From assembly GCA_031769625.1 (NCBI GenBank), contig JAUIMM010000550.1, positions 496,001-560,000 of the forward strand: a DNA stretch of 64,000 nt, written 5' to 3'. The DNA is from Taudactylus pleione. Lineage: Eukaryota > Chordata > Amphibia > Anura > Myobatrachidae. Below the pieces are notes generated by a model that ran no database searches, was not told the origin of the DNA, and saw only the letters and a list, made by a program, of their open reading frames with translations. A program made the translations under genes and the position numbers. Positions 20,301 through 35,600 of this stretch are shown here, one piece after another (positions within the stretch are counted from its first letter, which is position 1; every line of letters starts with the position of its first letter).

Positions 20301-23300
20301 AAAACCACCCCCACTACAAGCTCCCAGCACCACTAACACCACCCCCACTACTCGCTCCCAGCACCACTGACACCACCCTCACTACTCCCTCCCAGCACCA
20401 CTAACACCACCCCCACTACTCCCTCCCAGCACCACTAACACCACCCCCCAACTACTCACACCCTGCACCACTAACACCACCCCCAACTACTCGCTCCCAG
20501 CACCACTAACACCACCCCCACTACTCCCTCCCAGCACCAATAACACAACCCCCCACTACTCACACCCTGCACCACTAACACCACCCCCAACTACTCGCTC
20601 CCAGCACAACTAACACCACCCCCTCTACTCACACCCAGCACCACTAACACCTTCCCCCACTACTCACACCCTGCACCACTAACACCACCCCCACTACTCC
20701 CTCCCAGCACCACTAACACCACCCCCCACTACTCACACCCTGCACCACTAACACCACCACCCACTATTCACACCCTGCATAACTAACACCACCCCTCAAT
20801 ACTCACTCCCACCACCACTAACACCACCCCCACTACTCCCTCCCAGCACCACTAACACCACCCCCCACTACTCACACCCAGCACCACTTGCACCAACCAC
20901 ACTACTCCCTCCCAGCACCACTAACACCATCCCCACTACTCGCTCCCAGCACCACTAACACCACCCCCACTACTCACTCGCATCACCACTAACGCCACCC
21001 CCCACTTCACCCTCCCAGCACCACTAACGCCACCCCCACTACTCCCTCCCAGCACCACTAACACCACCAGCACTACTCCCTCCAAGCACCACTAACACCA
21101 CCCCTCACTAGTCGCTGCCAGCACCACTAACACCACCCCCACTTATCCCTCCCAGCACCACTAACATCACCCCCACTACTCGCTCCCAGCACCACTAACA
21201 CCACCCCACTACTCCCTCCCAGCACCACTGAAACCACCCTCACTACTCCCTCCCTGCACCACTAACACCACCCCCACTACTCCCTCCCAGCACCAATAAC
21301 ACAACCTCCACTACTCACACCCTGCACCACTAACACCACCCCCAACTACTCGCTCCCAGCACCACTAACACCACCCCCACTACTCCCTCCCAGCACCAAT
21401 AACACCACCCCAACTACTCCCTCCCAGCACCACTAACACCACAACCAACTACTCGCTCCCAGCACCACTAACACCACCCCCACTACTCCCTCCAAGCACC
21501 ACTAACACCACCCCCCACTACTCACACCCTGCACCGCTAACACCACCCCCAACTATTTGCTCCCAGCACCACTAACCCCACCCCCACTACTCCCTCCCAG
21601 CACCACTAATTTCACCCCCCACTACTCACACCCTGCACCACTAACACCACCCCCCACTACTCGCTCCCAGCACCACTGACACCACCCCCACTACTCCCTC
21701 CCTGCACCACTAACACCACCCCCACTACTCCCTCCCAGCACAACTAACACCGCCACCCACTATTCACACCCTGCACAACAAACACCACCCCCCACTACTC
21801 GCTCCCAGCACCACTAACACCACCCCCATTACTCCCTCCAAGCACCACTAACACCACCCCCCACTACTCACACCCTGCACCACTAACACCACCCCCCACT
21901 ACTCGCTCCCAGCACCACTGACACCACCCTCACTACTCCCTCCCAGCACCAATAACACCACCCCCCACTACTCACACCCTGCACCACTAACACCACCCCC
22001 AACTACTCGCTCCCAGCACCACTAACACCACCCCCACTACTCACACCCAGCACCACTAATACCACCCCCCTCTACTCACACCCTGCACCACTAACAACAC
22101 CCCCACTACTTCCTCCCAGCACCACTAACACCAGCCCCCACTACTCACACCCTGCACCACTAACACCACCCCCCACTACTTGCTCCCAGCACCACTGACA
22201 CCACCCCCACTACTCCCTCCCAGCACCACTAACACCACCCCCACTATTCACACCCTGCACAACTAACACCACCCTCCACTACTCGCTCCCGGCACCACTA
22301 ACACCACCCCCACTACTCCCTCCCAGCACCACTAACACCACCCCCCACTACTCACACCCAGCACCACTAACACCACCACCCACTACTTGCTCCCAGCACC
22401 ACTGACACCACCCCACTACTCCCTCCCAGCACCACTAACACCAGCCCCACTACTCCCTCCCAGCACCACTAACACCACCACCCACTATTCACACCCTGCA
22501 CCACTAACACCACCCCCCACTACTCGCTCCCAGCACCACTAACACCACCCCCACTACTCCCTCCCAGCACCACTAACACCACCCCACTACTACCTCCCAG
22601 CACCACTTATGCCACCCCCACTACTCCCTCCCAGCACCACTAACACCACCCCCACTACTCCCTCCCAGCACCACTAGCACCATCCCCACTACTCGCTCCC
22701 AGCACCACTAACACCACCCCCACTACTCACTCCAATCACCACTAACGCCACCCCCCACTTCTCCCTCCCAGCACCACTAACGCCACCCCCACTACTCCCT
22801 CCCAGCACCACTAACACCACCACCACTACTCCCTCCAAGCACCACTAACACCACCCCTCACTACTCGCTGCCAGCACCACTAACACCACCCCCGCTACTC
22901 CCTCCCAGCACCACTAACATCACCCCACTACTACCTCCCAGCACCACGTACGCCACCCCCACTACTCCCTCCCAGCACCACTAACACCACCCCCACTACT
23001 ACCTCCCAGCACCACTAACACCACCCCCACTACTCACATGTAGCACCTCTAACACCACCCCCACTACTCGCTGCCAGCACCACTAACACCACCCCCACTA
23101 CTCGCTCCCAGCACCACTAACACCACCCCCACTACTCGCTACCAGCACCACTAACAACACTCTCACTATTCGCTGCCAGCACCACTAACACCACCCCCAC
23201 TACTCGCTCCCAACAACACTAACACCACCCCCACTACTCGCTCCCAGCACCACTAACACCACCCCGACTACTCGCTCCCAACAACACTAACACCACCCCC

Positions 23301-26300
23301 ACTACTCGCTCCCAGCACCACTAACACCACCCACACTACTCGCTCCCAGCACCACTAACACCACCCCCACTACTCCCTCCCAGCACCACTAACACCACCC
23401 CCCACTACTCACACCATGCACCACTAACAGCACCACCCACTACTTGCTCCCAGCACCTCTGACACCACCCCACTACTCCCTCCCAGCACCACTAACACCA
23501 CCCCCACTACTCCCTCCCAGCACCACTAACACCACCACCCACTATTCACACCCTGCACCACTAACACCACCCCCCACTCCTCGCTCCCAGCACAACTAAC
23601 ACCAACCCCACTACTCCCTCCCAGCACCACTAACACCACCCCACTACTACCTCCCAGCACCACTAACGCCACCCCCACTACTCCCTCCCAGCACCACTAA
23701 CACCACCCCCACTACTCCCTCCCAGCACCACTAACACCACCCCCCACTACTCAAACCCTGCACCACTAACAACATCCCCCACTACTCCGACCCAGTACCA
23801 CTAACACCACCCCCACTACTCACATGTAGCACCTCTAACACCACCCCCACTACTCGCTGCCAGCAACACCAACACCACCCCCCACTACTCACACCCAGTG
23901 CCACTAACACCACCCCCACTACTCGCTCCCAGCACCACTATCACCACCCCCACTACGCACATGTAGCACCTCTAAAACCACCTCCACTACTCCCTCCCAG
24001 CAACACCAACACCACCCCCCACTACTCACACCCAGTGCCACTAACACCACCCCCACTACTCGCTCCCAGCACCACTATCACCACCCCCACTATGCGCTCC
24101 CAGAATCATGATCACCACCCCCACTACTCGCTCCCAGCACCACTAACACCACCCCCACTACTCGCTACCATCACCACTAACGCCACCCCCACTACTCGCT
24201 CCCAGCACCACTAACACCACCCCCACTACTCACACCCAGCACCACTAACACCACCCCCACTACTCACACCCAGCACCACTAACACCACCCCCACTACTCG
24301 CTCCCAGCACCACTGAAACCACCCTCACTACTCCCTCCCAGCACCACTAACACCACCCCCACTACTCACACCCTGCACCACTAACACCACCCCCAACTAC
24401 TCGCTCCCAGCACCACTAACACCACCCCCACTACTCCCTCCCAGCACCAATAACACCACCCCCCACTACTCACACCCTGGACCACTAACACCACCCCCAA
24501 CTACTCGCTCCCAGCACAACTAACACCACCCCCACTACTCACACCCAGCACCACTAACACCACCCCCCACTACTAACACCCTGCACCACTAACACCACCC
24601 CCACTACTCCCTCCCAGCACCACTAACAACACCCCCCACTACTCACACCCTGCACCACTAACTCCACCCCCCACTACTCACTCCCAGCACCACTGACACC
24701 ACCCCCACTACTCCCTCCCAGCACCACTAACACCACCCCCACTACTCCCTCCCAGCACCACTAACACCACCACCCACTATTCACACCCTGCACAACTAAC
24801 ACCACCCCTCACTACTCGCTCCCAGCACCACTAACACCACCCCCACTACTCCCTCCCAGCACCACTAACACCACCCCCCACTACTCACACCCAGCACCAC
24901 TAAAACCACCCCCACTTCTCCCTCCCAGCACCATTAACACCACCCCCACTACTCCCTCCCAGCACCACTAACACCACCTCCACTACTCGCTCCCAACACC
25001 ACTAACACCACCCCCACTACTCGCTCCCAGCACCACTAATACCACCCCCACTACCCACATGTAGCACCTCTATCACCACCCCCACTACTCGCTGCAAGCA
25101 ACACTAACACCACCCCCACTACTCGCTCCCAGCACCTCTAACACCACCCCCCACTACTCGCTCCCAGCACCACTAACACCACCCCCACTACTCGCTCCCC
25201 ACACCACTAACACCACCTCCACTACTCGCTCCCAGCCCCACTAACTCCACCCCCACTACTCACATGTAGCAACTCTAACACCACCCCCACTAATCGCTCC
25301 CAGCACCACTAACACCACCCCCACTACTCACATGTAGCACCTCTAACACCACCCCCACTACTCGCTCCCAGCACCACTAACACCACCCCCACTACTTGCT
25401 CCCAACACCACTAACACCACCTCCACTACTCGCTCCCAACACCACTAACACCACCCCCACTACTCGCTCCCAGCACCACTAACACCACCCCCACTACTCG
25501 CTCCCAACACCACTAACACCACCCCCACTACTCGCTCCCAGCACCATTAACACCACCTCCACTACTCGCTCCCAACACCACTAACACCACCCCACTACTC
25601 GCTCCCAGCACCACTAACACCACCCCCACTACTCACATGTAGCACCTCTAACACCACCCCCACTAATCGCTGCAAGCACCACTAACACCACCCCCACTAC
25701 TCGCTCCCAGCACCACTAACACCACCCCCACTTCTCGCTCCCAGCACCACTAACACCACCCCCACTACTCGCTCCCCACACCACTAACACCACCTCCACT
25801 ACTCGCTCCCAGCCCCACTAACTCCCCCCCCACTACTCACATGTAGCACCTCTAACACCACCCCCACTAATCGCTCCCAGCACCACTAACACCACCCCCA
25901 CTACTCACATGTAGCACCTCTAACACCACCCCCACTACTTGCTCCCAGCACCGCTACCACCACCTCCACTACTCGCTCCCAACACCACTAACACCACCCC
26001 CACTACTCGCTCCCAGCACCACTAACACCACACCCACTACTCACTCCCAACACCACTAACACCACCCCCTCTACTCACTCCCAGCACCACTAACACCACC
26101 CTCACTACTCGCTCCCAACAACACTAACACCACCTCCACTACTCGCTCCCAACAACACTAACACCACCCCCACTATTCGCTCCCAGCACCACTAACACCA
26201 CCCCCACTACTCGCTCCCAGCACCACTAACATCACCTCCACTACTCGCTCCCAACACCACTAACACCACCCCCACTACTCGCTCGCAACACCACTAACAC

Positions 26301-26550
26301 TACCCTCACTATTCCCTCCCAGCACCACTAACACCACACCCACTACTTGCTCCCAGCACCACTAACACCACCCCCACTACTCACATGTAGCCCCACTAAC
26401 ACCACCCCCACTACTCCCTGCCAGTACCACTAACACCACCCCCACTACTCGCTGCCTGTACCACTAACACCACCCCCACTACTCGCTCCCAGCACCACTA
26501 ACACCACCCCCACTACTCACATGTAGCACGTCTAACACCACCCCCACTGC
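19300..26550. repeat. Large duplicated block within the satellite, copy 1
   Basis: From about 19300 to 21900 the sequence matches 32680-35280 base for base with few changes at a constant 13,380-bp shift. Beyond that, similarity continues with gains and losses of whole units (the marker AACAACACTCTCACTATTCG recurs with a shift of about 13.28 kb and CTGGACCACTAACACC with about 13.04 kb). Confidence 0.8.
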
Positions 26551-26699
26551 TCGCTCCCAACACCACTAACACCACCTCCACTTCTCGCTCCCAACACCAC
26601 TAACACCACCTCCACTACTCACTCCCAACACCACTAACACCACCCCCACTACTCGCTCCCAGCATCACTTACACCACCCCCACTACTCGCTCCCAACAC

Positions 26700-29600
26700 C
26701 ACTAACACCACCCCCACTACTCCCTCCAAGCACCACTAACACCACCCCCACTACTCGCTCCCAACACCACTAACACCACCTCCACTACTCGCTCCCAACA
26801 CCACTAAAACCACCCCCACTGCAAGCTCCCAGCACCACTAACACCACCCCCACTACTCGCTCCCAGCACCACTGACACCACCCTCACTACTCCCTCCCAG
26901 CACCAATAACACCACCCCCACTACTCCCTCCCAGCACCACTAACACCTCCCCCCAACTACTCACACCCTGCACCACTAACACCACCCCCAACTACTCGCT
27001 CCCAGCACCACTAACACCACCCCCACTACTCCCTCCCTCACCAATAACACCACCCCCCACTACTCACACCCTGCACCTCTAACACCACCCCCAACTACTC
27101 GCTCCCAGCACAACTAACACCACCCCCACTACTCACACCCAGCACCACTAACACCTTCCCCCACTACTCACACCCAGCACCACTAACACCTTCCCCCACT
27201 TCTCACACCCTGCACCACTAACACCACCCCCACTACTCCCTCCCAGCACCACTAACACCACCCCCACTACTCCCTCCCTGCACCACTTGCACCACCCCCA
27301 CTACTCCCTCCCAGCACCACTAACACCATCCCCACTACTCGCTCCCAGCACCACTAACACCACCCCCACTACCCACATGTAGCACCTCTATCCCCACCCC
27401 CACTACTCGCTGCAAGCAACACTAACACCACCCCCACTACTCGCTCCCAGCACCTCTAACACCACCCCCACTACTCGCTCCCAGCACCACTAACACCACC
27501 CCCACTACTCGCTCCCCACACCACTAACACCACCTCCACTACTCGCTCCCAGCCCCACTAACTCCACCCCCACTACTCCCTCCCTGCACCACTAACACCT
27601 CCCCCCAACTACTCACACCCTGCACCACTAACACCACCCCCAACTACTCGCTCCCAGCACCACTAACACCACCCCCACTACTCCCTCCCTCACCAATAAC
27701 ACCACCCCCCACTACTCACACCCTGCACCTCTAACACCACCCCCAACTACTCGCTCCCAGCACAACTAACACCACCCCCACTACTCACACCCAGCACCAC
27801 TAACACCTTCCCCCACTACTCACACCCAGCACCACTAACACCTTCCCCCACTTCTCACACCCTGCACCACTAACACCACCCCCACTACTCCCTCCCAGCA
27901 CCACTAACACCACCCCCACTACTCCCTCCCTGCACCACTTGCACCACCCCCACTACTCCCTCCCAGCACCACTAACACCATCCCCACTACTCGCTCCCAG
28001 CACCACTAACACCACCCCCACTACCCACATGTAGCACCTCTATCCCCACCCCCACTACTCGCTGCAAGCAACACTAACACCACCCCCACTACTCGCTCCC
28101 AGCACCTCTAACACCACCCCCACTACTCGCTCCCAACACCACTAACACCACCCCCACTACTCCCTCCAAGCACCACTAACACCACCCCCACTACTCGCTC
28201 CCAACACCACTAACACCACCTCCACTACTCGCTCCCAACACCACTAAAACCACCCCCACTGCAAGCTCCCAGCACCACTAACACCACCCCCACTACTCGC
28301 TCCCAGCACCACTGACACCAGCCTCACTACTCCCTCCCAGCACCAATAACACCACCCCCACTACTCCCTCCCAGCACCACTAACACCTCCCCCCAACTAC
28401 TCACACCCTGCACCACTAACACCACCCCCAACTACTCGCTCCCAGCACCACTAACACCACCCCCACTACTCCCTCCCTCACCAATAACACCACCCCCCAC
28501 TACTCACACCCTGCACCTCTAACACCACCCCCAACTACTCGCTCCCAGCACAACTAACACCACCCCCACTACTCACACCCAGCACCACTAACACCTTCCC
28601 CCACTACTCACACCCAGCACCACTAACACCTTCCCCCACTTCTCACACCCTGCACCACTAACACCACCCCCACTACTCCCTCCCAGCACCACTAACACCA
28701 CCCCCACTACTCCCTCCCTGCACCACTTGCACCACCCCCACTACTCCCTCCCAGCACCACTAACACCATCCCCACTACTCGCTCCCAGCACCACTAACAC
28801 CACCCCCACTACCCACATGTAGCACCTCTATCCCCACCCCCACTACTCGCTGCAAGCAACACTAACACCACCCCCACTACTCGCTCCCAGCACCTCTAAC
28901 ACCACCCCCACTACTCGCTCCCAGCACCACTAACACCACCCCCACTACTCGCTCCCCACACCACTAACACCACCTCCACTACTCGCTCCCAGCCCCACTA
29001 ACTCCACCCCCACTACTCACATGTAGCACCTCTAACACCACCCCCACTAATCGCTCCCAGCACCACTAACACCACCCCCACTACTCACATGTAGCACCTC
29101 TAACACCACCCCCACTACTCGCTCCCAGCACCACTAACACCACCACTACTACTTGCTCCCAACACCACTAACACCACCTCCACTACTCGCTCCCAACACC
29201 ACTAACACCACCTCCACTACTCACTCCCAACACCACTAACACCACCCCCACTACTCGCTCCCAGCATCACTTACACCACCCCCACTACTCGCTCCCAACA
29301 CCACTAACACCACCCCCACTACTCCCTCCAAGCACCACTAACACCACCCCCACTACTCGCTCCCAACACCACTAACACCACCTCCACTACTCGCTCCCAA
29401 CACCACTAAAACCACCCCCACTGCAAGCTCCCAGCACCACTAACACCACCCCCACTACTCGCTCCCAGCACCACTGACACCACCCTCACTACTCCCTCCC
29501 AGCACCAATAACACCACCCCCACTACTCCCTCCCAGCACCACTAACACCTCCCCCCAACTACTCACACCCTGCACCACTAACACCACCCCCAACTACTCG

Positions 29601-30350
29601 CTCCCAGCACCACTAACACCACCCCCACTACTCCCTCCCTCACCAATAACACCACCCCCCACTACTCACACCCTGCACCTCTAACACCACCCCCAACTAC
29701 TCGCTCCCAGCACAACTAACACCACCCCCACTACTCACACCCAGCACCACTAACACCTTCCCCCACTACTCACACCCAGCACCACTAACACCTTCCCCCA
29801 CTTCTCACACCCTGCACCACTAACACCACCCCCACTACTCCCTCCCAGCACCACTAACACCACCCCCACTACTCCCTCCCTGCACCACTTGCACCACCCC
29901 CACTACTCCCTCCCAGCACCACTAACACCATCCCCACTACTCGCTCCCAGCACCACTAACACCACCCCCACTACCCACATGTAGCACCTCTATCCCCACC
30001 CCCACTACTCGCTGCAAGCAACACTAACACCACCCCCACTACTCGCTCCCAGCACCTCTAACACCACCCCCACTACTCGCTCCCAGCACCACTAACACCA
30101 CCCCCACTACTCGCTCCCCACACCACTAACACCACCTCCACTACTCGCTCCCAGCCCCACTAACTCCACCCCCACTACTCACATGTAGCACCTCTAACAC
30201 CACCCCCACTAATCGCTCCCAGCACCACTAACACCACCCCCACTACTCACATGTAGCACCTCTAACACCACCCCCACTACTCGCTCCCAGCACCACTAAC
30301 ACCACCACTACTACTTGCTCCCAACACCACTAACACCACCTCCACTACTC
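26700..30350. repeat. Complex higher-order repeats, shifts of 652, 788 and 1,162 bp
   Basis: The marker ACCCACATGTAGCACCTC is at 27371, 28023, 28811 and 29973. The marker CTCCCCCCAACTACTC is at 26947, 27599, 28387 and 29549. Both series give successive spacings of 652, 788 and 1,162 bp, so the blocks were duplicated as units and partly deleted. Confidence 0.85.
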
Positions 30351-32679
30351 GCTCCCAACACCACTAACACCACCCCCACTACTCGCTCCCAGCACCACTA
30401 ACACCACCCCCACTACTCGCTCCCAACACCACTAACACCACCCCCACTACTCGCTCCCAGCACCATTAACACCACCTCCACTACTCGATCCCAACACCAC
30501 TAACACCACCCCCACTACTCGCTCCCAGCACCACTAACACCACCCCCACTACTCACATGTAGCACCTCTAACACCACCCAAACAACTCGCTGCAAGCACC
30601 ACTAACACCACCCCCACTACTCGCTCCCAGCACCACTAACACCACCCCCACTTCTCGCTCCCAGCACCACTAACACCACCCCCACTACTCGCACCCCACA
30701 CCACTAACACCACCTCCACTACTCGCTCCCAGCCCCACTAACTCCCCCCCCACTACTCACATGTAGCGCCTCTAACACCACCCCCACTAATCGCTCCCAG
30801 CACCACTAACACCACCCCCACTACTCACATGTAGCACCTCTAACACCACCCCCACTACTTGCTTCCAGCACCGCTAACACCACCTCCACTACTCGCTCCC
30901 AACACCACTAACACCACCCCCACTACTCGCTCCCAGCACCACTAACACCACCCCCACTACTCACTCCCAACACCACTAACACCACCCCCTCTACTCACTC
31001 CCAGCACCACTAACACCACCCTCACTACTCGCTCCCAACAACACTAACACCACCTCCACTACTCGCTCCCAACAACACTAACACCACCCCCACTACTCGC
31101 TCCCAGCACCACTAACACCACCCCCACTACTCGCTCCCAGCACCACTAACATCACCTCCACTACTCGCTCCCAACACCACTAACACCACCCTCACTACTC
31201 CCTCTCAACACCACTAACACCATCCCCACTACTCGCTCCCAACACCACTAACACCACCACCACTACTCGCTCCCAGCACCACTAACACCACCCCCACTAC
31301 TCGCTCGCAACACCACTAACACTACCCTCACTACTCCCTCCCAGCACCACTAACACCACACCCACTACTTGCTCCCAGCACCACTAACACCACCCCCACT
31401 ACACACATGTAGCTCCACTAACACCACCCCCACTACTCGCTGCCATTACCACTAACATCACCCCCAATACTCGCTGCCTGTACCACTAACACCACCCCCA
31501 CTACTAGCTCCCAGCACCACTAACACCACCCCCACTACTCACATGTAGCATGTCTAACACCACCCCCACTGCTCGCTCCCAACACCACTAACACCACCTC
31601 CACTTCTCGCTCCCAACACCACTAACACCACCTCCTCTACTCACTCCCAACACCACTAACACCACCCCCACTACTCGCTCCCAGCACCACTTACACCACC
31701 CCGACTACTCGCTCCCAACACCACTAACACCACCCCCACTACTCCCTCCCAGCACCACTAACACCACCCCCACTACTCGCTCCCAACACCACTAACACCA
31801 CCTCCACTTCTCGCTCCCAACACCACTAAAACCACCCCCACTACAAGCTCCCAGCACCACTAACACCACCCCCACTACTCGCTCCCAGCACCACTGACAC
31901 CACCCTCACTACTCCCTCCCAGCACCACTAACACCACCCCCACTACTCACTCCCAGCACCACTAACACCACCCCCCAACTACTCACACCCTGCACCACTA
32001 ACACCACCCCCAACTACTCGCTCCCAGCACCACTAACCCCACCCCCACTACTCCCTCCCAGCACCAATAACACCACCCCCCACTACTCACACCCTGCACC
32101 ACTAACACCACCCCCAACTACTCGCTCCCAGCACAACTAACACCACCCCCACTACTCACACCCTGCACCACTAACACCTTCCCCCACTACTCACACCCTG
32201 CACCACTAACACCACCCCCACTACTCCCTCCCAGCACCACTAACACCACCCCCACTACTCCCTCCCTGCACCACTAACACCACCACCCACTATTCACACC
32301 CTGCACAACTAACACCACCCCTCACTACTCACTCCCAGCACCACTAACACCACCCCCACTACTCCCTCTCAGCACCACTAACACCACCCCCCACTACTCA
32401 CACCCAGCACCACTAACACCATCCCCACTACTCGCTCCCAGCACCACTAACACCACCCCCACTACTCACTCCCATCACCACTAACGCCACCCCCCACTTC
32501 TCCCTCCCAGCACCACTAACGCCACCCCCACTACTCCCTCCCAGCACCACTAACACCACCACCACTACTCCCTCCCAGCACCACTAACACCACCCCTCAC
32601 TACTCGCTGCCAGCACCACTAACACCACCCCCACTACTCCCTCCCAGCACCACTAACATCACCCCCACTACTCGCTCCC

Positions 32680-35600
32680 AGCACCACTAACACCACCCCA
32701 CTACTCCCTCCCAGCACCACTGACACCACCCTCACTACTCCCTCCCAGCACCACTAACACCACCCCCACTACTCCCTCCCAGCACCAATAACACAACCTC
32801 CACTACTCACACCCTGCACCACTAACACCACCCCCAACTACTCGCTCCCAGCACCACTAACACCACCCCCACTACTCCCTCCCAGCACCAATAACACCAC
32901 CCCAACTACTCCCTCCCAGCACCACTAACACCACAACCAACTACTCGCTCCCAGCACCACTAACACCACCCCCACTACTCCCTCCAAGCACCACTAACAC
33001 CACCCCCCACTAATCGCACCCTGCACTGCTAACACCACCCCCAACTATTTGCTCCCAGCACCACTAACACCACCCCCACTACTCCCTCCCAGCACCACTA
33101 ATTCCACCCCCCCACTACTCACACCCTGCACCACTAATACCACCCCCCACTACTCGCTCCCAGCACCACTGACACCACCCCCACTACTCCCTCCCAGCAC
33201 CACTAACACCACACCCACTACTTGCTCCCAGCACCACTAACACCACCCCCACTACTCACATGTAGCCCCACTAACACCACCCCCACTACTCGCTGCCAGT
33301 ACCACTAACACCACCCCCACTACTTGCTGCCTGTACCACTAACACCACCCCCACTACTCGCTCCCAGCACCACTAACACCACCTCCACTACTCACATGTA
33401 GCACGTCTAACACCACCCCCACTGCTCGCTCCCAACACCACTAACACCACCTCCACTTCTCGCTCCCAACACCACGAACACCACCTCCACTACTCACTCC
33501 CAACACCACTAACACCACCCCCACTACTCGCTCCCAGCACCACTTACACCACCCCCACTACTCGCTCCCAACACCACTAACACCACCCCCACTACTCCCT
33601 CCCAGCACCACTAACACAACCCCCACTACTCACTCCCAACACCACTAACACCACCTCCACTACTCGCTCCCAACACCACTAAAACCACCCCCACTACAAG
33701 CTCCCAGCACCACTAACACTACCCCCACTACTCGCTCCCAGCACCACTGACACCACCCTCACTACTCCCTCCCAGCACCACTAACACCGCCCCCACTACT
33801 CCCTCCCAGCACCACTAACACCACCCCCCAACTACTCACACCCTGCACCACTAACACCACCCCCAACTACTCGCTCCCAGCACCACTAACACCAGCCCCA
33901 CTACTCCCTCCCAGCACCAATAACACCACCCCCCACTACTCACACCCTGCACCACTAACACCACCCCCAACTACTCGCTCCCAGCACAACTAACACCACC
34001 CCCACTACTCACACCCAGCACCACTAACACCTTCCCCCACTACTCACACCCTGCACCACTAACACCACCCCCACTACTCCCTCCCAGCACCACTAACACC
34101 ACCCCCGACTACTCACCCCCTGCACCACTAACACCACCACCCACTATTTACACCCTGCACAACTAACACCACCCCTCAATACTCACTCCCACCACCACTA
34201 ACACCACCCCCACTACTCCCTCCCAGCACCACTAACACCACCCCCCACTACTCACACCCAGCACTACTTGCACCACCCCCACTACTCCCTCCCAGCACCA
34301 CTAACATCATCCCCACTACTCGCTCCCAGCACCACTAACACCACCCCCACTACTCACTCGCATCACCACTAAAGCCACCCCCCACTTCTCCCTCCCAGCA
34401 CCACTAACGCCACCCCCACTACTCCCTCCCAGCACCACTAACACCACCACCACTACTCCCTCCAAGCACCACTAACACCACCCCTCACTACTCGCTGCCA
34501 GCACCACTAACACCACCCCCACTACTCCCTCCCAGCACCACTAACATCACCCCCACTACTCGCTCCCAGCACCACTAACACCACCCCACTACTCCCTCCC
34601 AGCACCACTGACACCACCCTCACTACTCCCTCCCTGCACCACTAACACCACCCCCACTACTCCCTCCCAGCACCAATAACACAACCTCCACTACTCACAC
34701 CCTGCACCACTAACACCACCCCCAACTACTCGCTCCCAGCACCACTAAAACCACCCCCACTACTCCCTCCCAGCACCAATAACACCACCCCAACTACTCC
34801 CTCCCAGCACCACTAACACCACAACCAACTACTCGCTCCCAGCACCACTAACACCACCCCCACTACTCCCTCCAAGCACCACTAACACCACCCCCCACTA
34901 CTCACACCCTGCACCGCTAACACCACCCCCAACTATTTGCTCCCAGCACCACTAACCCCACCCCCACTACTCCCTCCCAGCACCACTAATTTCACCCCCC
35001 ACTACTCACACCCTGCACCACTAACACCACCCCCCACTACTCGCTCCCAGCACCACTGACACCACCCCCACTACTCCCTCCCTGCACCACTAACACCACC
35101 CCCACTACTCCCTCCCAGCACCACTAACACCGCCACCCACTATTCACACCCTGCACAACAAACACCACCCCCCACTACTCGCTCCCAGCACCACTAACAC
35201 CACCCCCACTACTCCCTCCAAGCACCACTAACACCACCCCCCACTACTCACACTCTGCACCACTAACACCACCCCCCACTACTCGCTCCCAGCACCACTG
35301 ACACCACCCTCACTACTCCCTCCCAGCACCACTAACACCACCCCCACTACTCCCTCCCAGCACCAATAACACCACCCCCCACTACTCACACCCTGCACCA
35401 CTAACACCACCCCCAACTACTCGCTCCCAGCACCACTAACACCACCCCCACTACTCACACCTAGCACCACTAATACCACCCCCCTCTACTCACACCCTGC
35501 ACCACTAACAACACCCCCACTACTCCCTCCCAGCACCACTAACACCACCCCCCTCTACTCACACCCTGCACCTCTAACACCACCCCCCACTACTTGCTCC

